Assembly (NCBI GenBank): GCA_029783825.1 | Contig: JAREIK010001327.1 | Location: 1-64,000 of the forward strand | DNA: 64,000 nt | Reading direction: 5' to 3' | Origin: Sapria himalayana | Taxonomy: Eukaryota > Streptophyta > Magnoliopsida > Malpighiales > Rafflesiaceae | Shown: one piece after another, positions 13,357 to 25,636 of the stretch | Layout: each line of letters opens with the position of its first letter | Position numbering within the stretch: the first letter of the stretch is position 1 | Program-made: the position numbers and the translations under genes | Notes under the pieces: model-generated | The model's database searches: none | The model's input: the letters and a program-made list of their open reading frames with translations, nothing else | What the model was told of the DNA's origin: nothing

Positions 13357-15242
13357 ATGGCACCTAAAGGACATGGTCGTGGTGGAGGTGGACGTGAACA
13401 CAAAATTCAACCAGATTCATCTAGTATGTTACATAATGTTGCAGAATCAAGATCATCTCATAGCCACCATATCCAGACTTCAACATCATAATCACCATCT
13501 TCATTTCTATCACCATCACCATCTTTGAGACCTCTACTATCACCTTTATCAGATGTAAGCTCACAACCCATTGTGCTTCCTACACATACTTTTGATTCAT
13601 CTCTACCTTCTACACCACATTTTACACCTGATTGTTCCCCCAATTACAATACCAATGACATCATCAAATGCTATGCCTTCTTATATAGTCATTATAAAGT
13701 TAGAAATTGAGATTGTGGATGAGAGGTAAAAGAAATATGTAAAAATGAATTGAAAAAAAAATTTTGATGTTACTGTCAGTGGTTTTTTTTTTAATATTGT
13801 TATGATTTGCTTATTTTCAATGTTATTTATTTATTTGTACAGTTTTATTCCATCTCACAAGTGTTCAACTATAATTACAAAAGCTTTCAAGAAAATGACT
13901 GATTATAAAGCGTTCTCCTAGAAGAAAGTTTCTGAATTGACAAGAGAGTCATATTCTAATGACTTTCAGGTAAAAATAACAAAACAAAACTATTGAAAAA
14001 TAATTATCTAATTACTTGAGTTTTATGTTGGTTATTATTCAACAGTAAATAATTATGTTCTTATTGTTGATATAAATTCTTTTGTCATTTTTCTATTTAT
14101 AGAATTAGTGCACATGGGCACCCAAATTTGATGGAAAGATAAAGTCATTATGGGAGATCAAAGTTTCTTAACGGTATTCTGATTTTGTCCACAAATTTAA
14201 GAAAATGAAAGAAATGCCTGATTTTATATCCCAGGAAGACTGGCTCAAGTAGCTTAATTATTGGGAGGAGCTAGATATGAAGAAAAAATCAGATATTGTC
14301 AGCAAAAATCGACGAAGTGAGGTAGCTCGACTAGGTACAAAAATCCGTCGACACAAAGGAGGTTTAAATTCGAGCATTGAGCACGCTCGAGATTTGGTAC
14401 AAATTTAAAATTCTAAACATTTCTATATTTTGTGGTTGTCCTAATAGTCCAATAAATAAAATCTCTGCATGGTTTTATTAATTTTGTTAAATTTTTCTAT
14501 CATTTGTTTTTTTATGACTTAATAAATACAAATTCTAGGCTAGAGAATTGGGTCGATATCCAAATTTTTATGAGATTTTCAGGAAGATGCATGTGAATAA
14601 AGTGTATGGTCATTATGTTGATAACAAGTCTCAGATGATTGCTGTAAGAAATTGTTAAATTAATTAGATTTTATAAAACTACAGTACATAATGAAAATTG
14701 TTTTGAATACAAAATATTTATTTTATTTTTTGTATATCTAGAATAGTTTTTTTCTCAATTTTATCTCAGGACTTATGGAGGAACGTGTAATAGCTGCTCA
14801 TCAACAAGTTGAGGGTTCTATGAATCTTCAACCAATTGACTATGATCCTATTTATTTGGAGATAAGTAGTGCGTGTACCAACAATGTTGAGGGTCGAAAT
14901 AAGTAGTGCGTGTACGGAATCAGCTCTTAGGGAGTGGCATTTTGTTGTAACAGTCGTGCTTCTAATTCATCTGTCTCAACAATGTTGGATGAGGTAGTCG
15001 AACAACAAGCACTGGAAACAAATGAAAGTATTGTAGTTATAGAGACCGAAATAAAAAAGAAGAATAAGCATATAAATAATTTGATGGAAGAAACACAAAA
15101 AATTATAGAAATGAATTATGAGATGAAAGAAATTAAAAATGTAACGCAACAGTAGATGTCCTATATGGAGTCACAATTAGTGGCATTGGCACAACAGATA
15201 GCATTTAGAGACCTAGTTGCAAATCCTCACAGGAGAGGCTAG
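13357..15242 (+). pseudogene. Transposase_24-like (Ptta/En/Spm second gene) of CACTA-1, broken
   Basis: Starts with ATG at 13357, just after an AG, giving MAPKGHGRGGGGREHK followed by a Ser/Pro-rich segment with an in-frame TAA near 13490. Separate exon-like blocks follow: 13843-13970 (KAFKKMTDYKAFS), about 14101-14403 (CTWAPKFDGKIKSLWEI, FISQEDWLK, WEELDMKKKSDIVSKNRRSE), 14538-14643 (ARELGRYPNFYEIFRKMH) and 14770-15242 (MEERVIAAHQQVEG, then a Glu/Lys coiled coil). This order matches plant Transposase_24 (PF03004) proteins, which accompany TNP2 in CACTA elements and are thought to bind DNA. At least five in-frame stops are present. The stop TAG at 15240-15242 looks like the original end, because the inverted copy at 11560 shares the same terminal residues. 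Confidence 0.82.
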
Positions 15243-15764
15243 TATTCCCTACAAATTATGAGAAAGATTGAGTCTGAGAATTATATCTGAACTATCATTT
15301 ATTTTTGTCTATATGTAGCAAATAATTATGATATTTTTTTGAAAGTTTCAATTTTTTTATATTCTTGTCTTGTTCTTTGCTTTTCTGATTAACCAAATTA
15401 TGAATCTTTGTAGAACATATTATGTGAGACAAAAGAAAAAAAATCATGATTCAAAGCATTCAGACATTACCACGGTCCTTATAGTGCATGGTTTTCATAT
15501 TTCCCGATTTTAGCTTTATCAAAAAGAGGGCTAGCTTATCTTATCTTTTTATTCTAAAAACATTTTATTTTTTCACACTATTTATCTCTAAACATAATTG
15601 CTGGACATCTTTTGGATTTTTGTTGAAGCTGTATGACAATCAACTTTAATTTGTGTTTGTTCATATCTATAATATTTGTTTTTATATATTTGTGAATATG
15701 TTTTTGTTTCTCTGAATTGTTTGGGTAGAGTTTTAGCCTATTATAGGTATGTAAAGGCCTATTT

Positions 15765-16130
15765 TCAGTAGTGGCAGTAGGGGCTGCGACGGCAGCGATG
15801 ACAGTGATGGTAGTGGATGTGGCAGCACTAGTAGCACCTGCAGCAGCGATAGAGGCAACATCAGCGGCAGCAGTGACAATAGTGGCATAAACTGCAGTGG
15901 TGACAGTAGTGGCTTCGGTGGGGATGGTAGCAGCAGCACCGGCAGCTGCTACAGTAGTAGGGAAACACCGCCAGTGGCAATAGTTTCAGCTGTAGTGGCA
16001 TCGGCAGTGACATCGGCAGTTGCAGTGGCCGCGACAGCAGCATCAGCTGCAGGAGTGGCAGCTATTGCGAGTGCAGCAGTAGTAGTGGAAATAGCAGTGG
16101 TAGCGGGAGCAGCAGCAATGACAACATATG
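15765..16130 (-). repeat. Trinucleotide-periodic tract 4 (inverted)
   Basis: GCA/GTA/GGC triplets on +, the complement of tracts 1-3, as expected on the right arm. Preceded by the inverted shared tail GTTTTAGCCTATTATAGGTA. Confidence 0.85.
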
Positions 16131-16384
16131 TGGGATATACGTACGTATATAGTTAATATATACGTACATATAATACTACAGTATTTTATGTACGTATATA
16201 CTGAGTATATATGTACTCAGTATATATGTATGCATAATACTATAGTTTATATGTACGTATACTGTAGTAATAACTATACAAGTGAAATACTAGTATATAT
16301 GTACATATTTACTACATCATTATATATTTATCAAAACATAGTTATTTTTTATTTATTTTGATTTAATTTGGTGGTTTAAATTTC

Positions 16385-16575
16385 TTACAGATATGGTACC
16401 ACATTGTTTTTCATACGAAGCTTGTATAAGTGAAAATATATTTACACACAAACATGAAGGACCGTGACTCAGACAGCATTTTCGCAGCGAAAAGTTAGTG
16501 ATTGGAGGAGTAGTAGTAGAGAAAGTAACATCAATGCATTGATAGATTATATTTTATCCACATTAGGTAGATGCA
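16385..16575 (+). repeat. Conserved CACTA module, copy d
   Basis: Right-arm copy of the ~190-bp module, opposite orientation to a-c. Recognisable by GATATGGTACCACATTG, CGAAGCTTGTATAAGTG and the GAGAAAGTAACATCAATG word. Confidence 0.8.
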
Positions 16576-16889
16576 TTGATTAATAAGATGTAATATAACT
16601 TTTATTATTTTTTTGTTTTTGTTATTTAAAATATTGTATTAGAATAAGTTATTGAATGAATTTTTTTTTAAATTAAAATTTTTTTTATAGTTTCTATTTT
16701 TAGTAAATTTATTTTTAAAAATTAAATTGTTTAATTAAAATTTTTTAAAACTATATTACATTTAACTATAATTTTTGTTTGTTCATGTCTATAATAATTG
16801 TTTTTATATATCTGTGAATATGTTTATGTTTATCCAAAATTTTTGGGTAGAGTTTTAGCATATTATAGGTATGTAAAAGCCTATTATCA

Positions 16890-17430
16890 TCAGAGGTAGC
16901 TGTGGTAGTGGTGGTGGTAGTGGTGGCAGCAGTGTCAGTGATGGCAGAGGTGGCACAGCGGCACAAATGGCAAAGGCAGTGGCGCTAGAAGCAACTACAG
17001 TGGCAATGGCAGGAGCAACGCCTACAGCGTAGTCAGTAGGGGTGGTAGCCATGGCAGTGGAGGCCGCGACTACAGTTGAGACATCGGAGGTAGTGGAGGC
17101 AGCAGCAGCTGTTGCGACAGGAATGGCAATGGTAGCAGCTAAAGTGGCGAGGCAGCAGAGGAAGTGGTGGCATAGGAGGCAAAGGCAGCGGCAGCACCGG
17201 AAGTAGCAGCAGTAGTGGCAGCGGAGGTAGTAGTGGCGGAAGCGGTCGCAATAGCATGCAATGGCGGTAGCGGTCGCAACGGCATGCAGTGGCAGCTCCG
17301 GCAGTTGGGGCAACAGTGGAGGCCACCATAGCGGCTAGCGGCCGTAACTTTGGCAGTAGTGGTGGCGATGGCAGCCGCTACAGTAGTAGTGGTAGGAGTG
17401 GCAGCGGGAGCAGCAGCAACAACACCTATT
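16890..17430 (-). repeat. Trinucleotide-periodic tract 5 (inverted)
   Basis: About 540 bp of GCA/GTG/GGC triplets, followed by a sequence (AGCAACAACACCTATTAAGA) that recurs in modified form after tract 6. The open frames over it are low-complexity. Confidence 0.85.
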
Positions 17431-17669
17431 AAGATATATACACACGAATAAAGTCAGTATATACGTACATTTAATACTATAGTATTTTATGTAGGTATAT
17501 ACTAAGTATATTTGTACTCAGTTTATATGTACACTTAATATTTCTATTTATATGTACATATACTATTGTAATATATGTACGAGTGAATTGTTAGTATATA
17601 TTTTACATATAAACTATAGGATTATATACGTATCAAAACATATCTTTTTTTTTTGATTGAGTGGTTTAA

Positions 17670-17870
17670 TTTTCTTACAGATATGATGCCGCATTTTTCC
17701 TCATACAAAGCTTCTATAAGTGATGGAATTTTTCACTAGACATTACGTGATGTGACTTGGACAGCTTTGTCGTAGTAGAAAAATGATGATCAGAGGAGTA
17801 GAGGTATAGAAAGCAACATTAATGAATGGATATATTATTCTTTATGCACTGTCAGTAGATACATTGATGA
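17670..17870 (+). repeat. Conserved CACTA module, copy e
   Basis: Module copy just inside the inner right terminus at 18488. Close match to copy f, including TCATACAAAGCTTCTATAAG and a GACTTGGACAGCTTTGTCG-like segment. Confidence 0.8.
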
Positions 17871-18059
17871 ATAAAAATAAAAGTCTATTATTTTTTTGTT
17901 TCAATTATGTAAAATATTGAATTTGAATAAGATATTAAATGATTTTATTTTTTGTTTATAATTAATTATATATAGTTTCAATTTTTATTCAATATGATTT
18001 AAAAATAATAAATTATTTAATTAAAAAATTTTAAAAATTTTAAAATTCTGTAAATATTT

Positions 18060-18488
18060 TTCAAATTAAAATAGCTAGGAAAAATTTCCTAGCTACATTA
18101 GCGAGGGAAAAATCCCTCGCTAATTTAGAAAAGGAAATTTCCCTAGCTAATTTAGCTAGGGAAATATTAAAATTAGCGACATATATTCCGTCGCTAATTT
18201 TCTAATGCTAGGTACTTTAACTTGGGATTCAGCCATAATTATTTTAGTTTAGTGACGGAATACTTCATTTTTCTTGCTATTTTAGCAACAAAATTTTTCT
18301 TTTTTAGCGAGGGAATCTTCTTTCGCTAATTTTTTAGCTAGGGAAATTTCGTAGCTAAAATTTAGCAAGGAGCACTTTAGAAAGGAACACGATCCGTTGA
18401 TATTCCTTTGCTATTTACCATTTAGCAAAGGAAATTTCCCATATAGATAAGGAATTGTCCCTAGCTATAAGGTATTTTTCTTGTATTG
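18060..18488 (-). repeat. CACTA-1 inner right terminal repeat
   Basis: Ends at 18488. The reverse complement starts CAATACAAGAAAAATACC, one base off the canonical CACTACAAG terminus. TAGCGACGG / CCCTAGCTA words follow, matching 7237-7620 more closely than the outer right end does. Confidence 0.82.
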
Positions 18489-18607
18489 GTGGTAGTAGTG
18501 GCGACAGTAGTGGCGGCGACAATGGTGGCAATAGTAGTGGCATTCGTAGCGATACCAGCGATGACAACAGTGGCAAGAGCGGCAGTGAGAGCAGCAGCAA
18601 GAGAACC
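18489..18607 (-). repeat. Trinucleotide-periodic tract 6 (short)
   Basis: About 120 bp of GGT/AGT/GGC triplets directly abutting the inner terminus. It is the truncated start of the extra terminal unit 18489-19707. Confidence 0.8.
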
Positions 18608-18854
18608 TAATGAGGTATATACTTACGAATAAAGTCAGTAAATACGTACATATAATACTGTAGTATTTTATGTACATATATACTGAGTATATTTGTATTT
18701 AGTTTATATGTACAGATAATACTACTATTTTTATGTACATATACTATAGTAATATATGTACGAGTGAAATGATAGTATATATTTACATATATACTGTAGG
18801 ATTATATATGTATCAAAGCATAACTTTTTTTTAAATTTGACCGAGTGATTTAAA

Positions 18855-19060
18855 TTTTTGATAGATATGATACAGCATTGTTCCTCATACAAAGCTTTTA
18901 TAAGTGATGAGATTTTTCACTAGACAATACGTGTCGTGACTCGGACAGCTTTATCGGAATAGAAAATTGATGATCAGAGGAGCAGAGGGAGAGAAAACAA
19001 CGTCAACGAATAGATATATTATACTTTATGCACTATCGGTAGATACATTGAATAATAAGA
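18855..19060 (+). repeat. Conserved CACTA module, copy f
   Basis: Module copy in the extra right-end unit. It shares TTCACTAGACAATACGTG-like and GATCAGAGGAGCAGAGGGAG-like words with copy e. Confidence 0.8.
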
Positions 19061-19249
19061 TTAAATAAAATTTTGTAATTTTTTTGTTTCAATTATGTAA
19101 AATATTGAATTAGAATAAGATATTAAATGATTTGATTTTTTGTTTATTATAAATTATTTATAGTTTCAATTTTTATTCAATTTGATATAAAAACATTAAA
19201 TTATTTAATTAAAAAAGTTTAAATAATTTAAATTCTAAAATTAATTTTG

Positions 19250-19707
19250 AAATTAAAATATATAGGGAAATATCCATTACTATATTAGCAAGGGAAAAAT
19301 ACCTTGCTAATTTAGCCAGGGAATTTTCACTATCTAATTTAGCTAGGGAAATATTAAAATTAGCGATAGATTTTTCATCGCTAAATTTATTTAGCTAGGG
19401 ACTATATCCGTAGATAAAATTTATATACCAACACTTTAGTTAGGGAATCATTCGTCTTTATTTTCATTTAGCTACAGAAAATCTCATTTATCTTGTTATT
19501 TAGCTAGGAAATTTTGTTTTTTTAGCAAGGGCTTTTTCCATCGCTAACTTTTTAGCTAGAGACATTTTCCGTCGCTAAATTTTAGCAAGAAGCACTTTAT
19601 ATAGGGAACCAATACATCGGTATTCCGTCACTACATCCCGTTTAGCGATGAAAATACCCATTTAGCTTAGGAATTATCCCTAGCTATATGTGATTTTTCT
19701 TATAGTG
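19250..19707 (-). repeat. CACTA-1 outer right terminal repeat
   Basis: Ends at 19707 with the reverse complement of CACTATAAGAAAAATCAC. Subterminal TAGCGACGG / CTAGCTA words extend inward for about 450 bp. Confidence 0.88.
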
Positions 19708-20339
19708 GAACAAGGGTTGCATAGATTGCAGTTATTCAATATTGTTATGCAAAAAATATTTTTCATCATCTTGTGTTGCACATTAGCATGGTGGGGTGCT
19801 CCATTTATTTATGTTCAAGTTTCTTAAATATTTGTTGATGGTTACTACTGCTGATGATCAGCCTCTATTTCATCTGTCAGTTATTTTGTTAGCTTGTCAG
19901 TTTGGTCATGGCAGGGCAGAGTAACACCCTTATAGGCCTTGGTATTGGGAAAGAGTTTGTGCTGGAGGGGAGGCAAGATGTGAACTTTGATGGACCAAAT
20001 TCTGGCTCGTGGATTGTATTACAGGTTTTTCGCTAAAAGTTTTTAGAGATATTTTCCTAAATTTAAATAATTTTTGCATTTCTTATTTATGTTGATAGTG
20101 AAGTTTTGTGTCATCCTTGTGAAGTATAAATGAGATAATACTAATTTGTTGCAGTTTTGTGTATCTGAGGCTATGTGATAATATATGTAAATATAATACG
20201 ACAATATATACGTACATATATACTACAATACAAATGTATGAATATATTGAGTATATATCTACGTATATATTGAGTATATATGTACGTATATACTGAGTAT
20301 ATTGTATATACGTACATATATACTCAGTATATACGTACA
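19708..20339. mobile_element. CACTA-A, right remnant, with an unidentified exon-like segment
   Basis: The segment 20045-20230 is nearly identical to 52300-52490 in CACTA-2 and leads into the same TATATACTGAGTATATATG palindromic repeats, then stops at array block 2 about 1 kb short of the expected terminus. Upstream, 19910-20021 can be read as an open segment containing SNTLIGLGIGKEFVLEGRQ and ending at CAG before GT, which looks like a captured exon. I do not recognise the protein. CACTA-2 holds only a short diverged counterpart of it. Confidence 0.65.
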
Positions 20340-21027
20340 GACATATACACAAATAGATAGATAGATAAACAAAGAGATAAACTGACAGATAGAAAGATAG
20401 AAAGAAAGATTGATAGACAAATTAATAGATAAATAGATTGATAGATAGACATACAAATAGACAGATACACAGACAGATAGATAAATTGATAGACAGACTG
20501 ATGGACAGACAGATAGACAAACAAATATTAAGATAGATAGACAGACAGACAGATAGATAGATAGATAGATAGACATACAGATAGAAAGACATATAGAAAG
20601 ACAGATAGACAGACGAATAGACAGACAGACAGATAGATAGATAGATAGATAGGCAGACAGATTGGCAGACAGATTGGCAGACAGATAGGCAGACAGATAA
20701 ATAGAAAGATAGGCAGACATATAAACTAACAGATAGATAGACAGATAGATAGACATATAGATATATAAATAGTCAAAAAGATATGAGAGACAAATATACA
20801 GATAGATAGAATGATAGATAGATAGATAGACATACAGATAAATAGACATATAGGTGAGACAAATAGACGGATAGATAGATCAAGAGATAGAAAGATAGAT
20901 AGATAAACATATATACAAAAAGATAGACTGACAGATAGACAGATAGATAGATAGATAGATAGACAGACATATAGACAAACATATAGATACACAGATAGAC
21001 AGACAGAAAGCATAGACAAATAGAAAG

Positions 21028-21093
<66 letters not shown>

Positions 21094-21997
21094 AGATAGA
21101 TAAACAAACAGATAGACATAATGATAGAAAAATAGATAGATAGATAGATAGACAAATATATAGACAGATAGACAGATAGATAGCTGACAGATAGACAGAC
21201 AGATAGATAGAAAATAGTCATATAGATAGACAGATAGATAGTTAGACAGATAGATACATAGACAGACAGATAGACAGATAGATAGGAAGACAAATAGGCA
21301 GACAAATAGATAGATAGATAGACAGAAAGATATGTGAGATAAATAGATAGATAAATTGATAGATAGACCGATAGATAGACAGATAGATAGACTGACATAT
21401 AGACAGATAGATAGACAGATATATAGATGGAAAAATAGATAGATAGATAGAAGATAAGTGAGACAAATAGATAGACAACTAGACAAAGAGATAAATAAAC
21501 ATGTAAATAGATAAACAAATAGATAGATAGATAGACAGATAGTTAGTTAGTTAGTTAGTAAGATAAATAGATAGATACGCAGATAGATAGATAGGCAGAT
21601 AGATAGATAGGCAGACAAATAGATAGATAGACAGACAGATAATCAGAATGAATTACAAATAAACAGACAGACAGACAAAAATATAGATGGATAAATAGAT
21701 AGATAGATAAATAAATAAATAAATAGATAGGAAGATAGATAGACAGATAGGTAGGCAAACATATAGCTAGATCGGTAGGCAGATAGATAGAAATAAAGAC
21801 AGACAAACAAATATATAGATAGATAGATAGACAAACATACAGATTGATGAGACAAATAGGCACACATATAGACAAATAGATAAATAGATATATATATATA
21901 TATATAGACATACAGATAGTCAGACATTTAGATGGACAGATAGACAGACACATAGATAGACAAAAGGACAGACAGATAGCCAGATAAATCGAAAGAC

Positions 21998-22028
<31 letters not shown>

Positions 22029-25000
22029 CAAATAGATAGAGATGGATAGACAGATAGACTGACAAATAGACAGACATATATACAAATAAATAAATAGAAA
22101 GATAGATAGATAGATAAACAGATATATAGATAGACAGATAGATATAGATATAGATAGATAGATAGATAAACAAGTAGTCAGAAAGATAGACAGATATATA
22201 AATAGATAGATAGACAGATAGATAGATAGATAGATAGATAGATAAAAAAATAGATAGATAGATAGATAGATAGAAAAAAAGTTAGAAAAATAGAGAGATA
22301 GATTGACAGATACAAAGTTTGATAGACATAAAGATAGACAAATAGATAGATAGACAAATAGATATAAGATAGACAGTTAGATAGACAGTAAAATAGATAA
22401 ATATATAAACAAAAAGATAGTTAGATAGATAAATAGACATCTAGATAAACAGATTAACAAATAGATTGACACACAGATAGAAAGATAAATAGACAGATAA
22501 ACACCCAGATTTATAGACAGAAAGTCAGACAAATAGACAAACAAAAAGATAAATAAACATTTAGATAGATAGATAGACAGATAGACAAACATATAGATAA
22601 ATAGAAATACATATAGATCTTCAAATAGATAAACAAATAGACATACAGATAGACAGACAGATAGATAGTTAAACAGATATATGGGCAAATAGATAGACAG
22701 ATAGATAGATATTTAGACATATAGATAGATAGATATATAATATGATAGATAGATAGAAAATATAGATAGATAGATAGACTGATAGATTGATAAATAGATA
22801 GATAGATTGACAGATAGATAGACAGACAGACTGAAAGATAAAATGAGAGATAGATGGATAGACACACAGATAGGAAAAAAAATAGGTAGACACATACGCA
22901 AATGGATAAATAGGTAGATATAAAGATAGATAGATAGATAGACAGACATAAAGATAGACAGATATACATGCAGATAGAAATATAGATTAATAAACAGAGA
23001 TAGATAGATAGCCAGATAGATAGACAGATAGATGGACAAATAGACAAATAGATAAATAGATAGATAATATACAAATAGATTGACATATATATAGATAGAC
23101 AAAAAGATAAAGAGATAGATAGACAAATATATAGATAGACAGATAGACAAATAGTTAGACAAACAGACAAATAGATAGATAGAGAAATTAACAAACATAA
23201 AGATAGACAGATAGATATATACACATACAGATAGACATATATAGATAGATAGATAGACAAATTGACATACAAATAGAAATATAAATAGACAACCAGATAG
23301 ATAGCCAGATAGATAGCCAGATAGATAGATAGACTGACAGATAAATAGACATTTAGATAAATAGATATATAGATAGATAGATAAATAGATAGATAGAATA
23401 TTGACAGATAGATAAATAGAAAGATTGGTTGATTGATAGAAAGATAGACAGATAGATAGATAGTAAGATAGACATTCAGAAAGAATCATAGATATATAGA
23501 TAGAAAAATAGATTGATAGATAGATAGACAGACAGATAGATATATAGACAAATAAATAGATAGACAGATAGACAGCCAGATAGACAGACATATAGATAGA
23601 AAAATAGATAGAAAAATAGATAGATATATAGATTGACAGACAAACAGATAGATAGATAGACATATAGACATATAGATGCACTGACATATAGATAGACAAA
23701 TAGATAGAGATATATATAGATAGATATATAGATTTATAGACAGATAACCAGATAGATAAGTTAGACAAATAGACAGATATATAGACAAAAAGATAAATAG
23801 ATAGATAAATGGACAAATAGATAGATAGATACTTAGACATATAAATAGGCAAATAGTCATATAAATAAATAGACAGATCGACACATAGATAGATAGATAG
23901 ATAGATAGATAGACAGATACATAGACACACAGATAGATAGACACATAGATAAATAATTAAATAGATAGATCAGATAGATAGACAGATAGATAAATAGATG
24001 GATAGACAAATATATATATATATATATAGATAACTAGACAGATAGATAGTGAGATATATAGACATACAGATAGGCAGATAAATAGACAGACATATAGATA
24101 GATAGATAGATTGATTTATTGACAGATAGAAGAGACAAATAGGTATATAGATAGAAAGATAGAGATATTAACAAATAGATAGATAAATACATAGACATAT
24201 ATGAAGAAAGATCTAAGACAGATAGAAAGACTTATAGATAGATAGATAGATGGAGAGATAGTCAAATAAATAATCATACAGATAGATAGAAATATAGACA
24301 GACAGACAAATAGATTTATAGATAAATAGGCATATAGACATACATTTAGATACACGGCTAGACAGACAGATAGACAGACAGATAGAGAGATAGATAGACA
24401 GACAGATAGACATATAGATAACAAATAGGCTAACATACAGATAGACAGACAAAGAGACAGATTAACATACAGATAGACAGACAAAGAGATAGATTGACAT
24501 ACAGATAGATAATTAAATAGAAAGATAGATAGATAGATAGAAACATAGATAGACAGACATATAGATAAACATATATAATGATAGATAGATAGACTGATAG
24601 ATAGTTATTTAGACAAAAACATTGACAGATAGAAAGATAGATAGACATAAAGATATATATATATATATATTAAAATTGATAGATAGAAGATAGACAGATA
24701 GATATATAGATAGAAATATAGATAGAAATATAGATAGATAGATAGATAGACAGATATACAAATATATTGACAAATATATAGATAGATAGATAGACATATT
24801 GATAGGGAGATATAATGACAAATTGACAGACATATAGGTAGACAGATTGAAAAATAGATAGACATATATATAGATAGACAATTAAACAAACAGATAGACA
24901 TACACATATACAAACAGATAGAAAGATACATATAAAGATAGATAGATATACAAATAAATAGATTGATAGACAAATAGATAGATAGACAGATAGATAGAAA

Positions 25001-25138
25001 GATTGACAAATATATAGCCAAATAGACATCCATATAGATAGATAGACAAACAAATTGAAAGATAGATTGATAGATAAATAGACAGACAGACAGATAGACC
25101 TACAAATATATAGATAGATAGACACACAAATTGACCAC
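20340..25138. repeat. GATA/GACA array, block 2
   Basis: About 4.8 kb of GATA/GACA with variants (AATA, TATA, GATT), GATA on +. An uninterrupted (AT)30 lies at 21032-21091. The block begins within CACTA-A palindromic DNA and ends at truncated hAT-1. All long - strand frames over it consist of Y, L, S, I, C, V and F and are artefacts. Confidence 0.97.
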
Positions 25139-25636
25139 AGACGTGCTTTCGTGCCTGGCCCGCTCGAGCCTGGCCTGGCCGTATGGGCCAGGCAAAAAAA
25201 TTTTTTTTATTAAATTTTTTGTTTAAAATTTTATTTTAATTATATAAATTATTAAATTATATATAAAATTATAGATAATGTATAATATTATTTATTTATA
25301 ATATGAAAATTATTAAAATTTATCAAAATTACAAAGTTAAAATTTTTTTTATAATGTAATATAAAATTACTTTAAAATTTATTAGAATTATATAATATTG
25401 TTATAAATTTTTAAATGAAAAATTAAAACAAAAAAATAAATAAATCAATAAATTATGTTAAAAAAATTAAAAAGTAAAAAAACATAAGTAAACCAAATCA
25501 TAAATAAAAAATGAACAATCAGTCATTAGATACCGAAGGTCCGAACCAAATAAATTAAAGTTTTAACGTAACATATAAATAAAGCGTACAATCAATAAAA
25601 AATAAAACATCGAAATCAAAAATTAGTAGATCATCA

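Larger units (their letters stand above)
7237..19707. mobile_element. CACTA-1: near-palindromic CACTA (En/Spm-type) element
   Basis: The left end begins CACTACAAGAAAAATC. The reverse complement of the right end begins CACTATAAGAAAAATC, and both continue into matching arrays of TAGCGACGG / CTAGCTA words. A second right-type terminus (CAATACAAGAAAAATACC in reverse complement) lies inside at 18488. Between the ends, blocks are arranged symmetrically: left order is TIR, module, trinucleotide tract, module, tract, module, tract, gene 3' end; the right side repeats these in inverted orientation. The 3-bp flanks (TAT left, GAA right) do not match, so the outer ends may not come from one insertion event. 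Internal TNP2 and Transposase_24 remnants confirm the superfamily. Confidence 0.85.
15150..19707 (-). repeat. Right arm of the CACTA-1 inverted repeat
   Basis: Mirror of 7237-11757. In order it holds the gene 3' end, tract 15765, module 16385, tract 16890, module 17670, a terminus at 18488, then an extra short tract (18489-18607), module 18855 and an outer terminus at 19707. The last 1.2 kb is a tandem repeat of the preceding terminal unit, so this arm carries two CACTA right ends where the left arm has one. Confidence 0.8.

Noticed and set aside
7234..19710. A 3-bp target duplication for CACTA-1
   Set aside because: Flanks TAT and GAA (or GTG after the inner end at 18488) do not match.
20340..25138. 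CRISPR-like regularity in the arrays
   Set aside because: There are no spacers; the whole sequence is a 4-bp repeat, and the genome context is plant.
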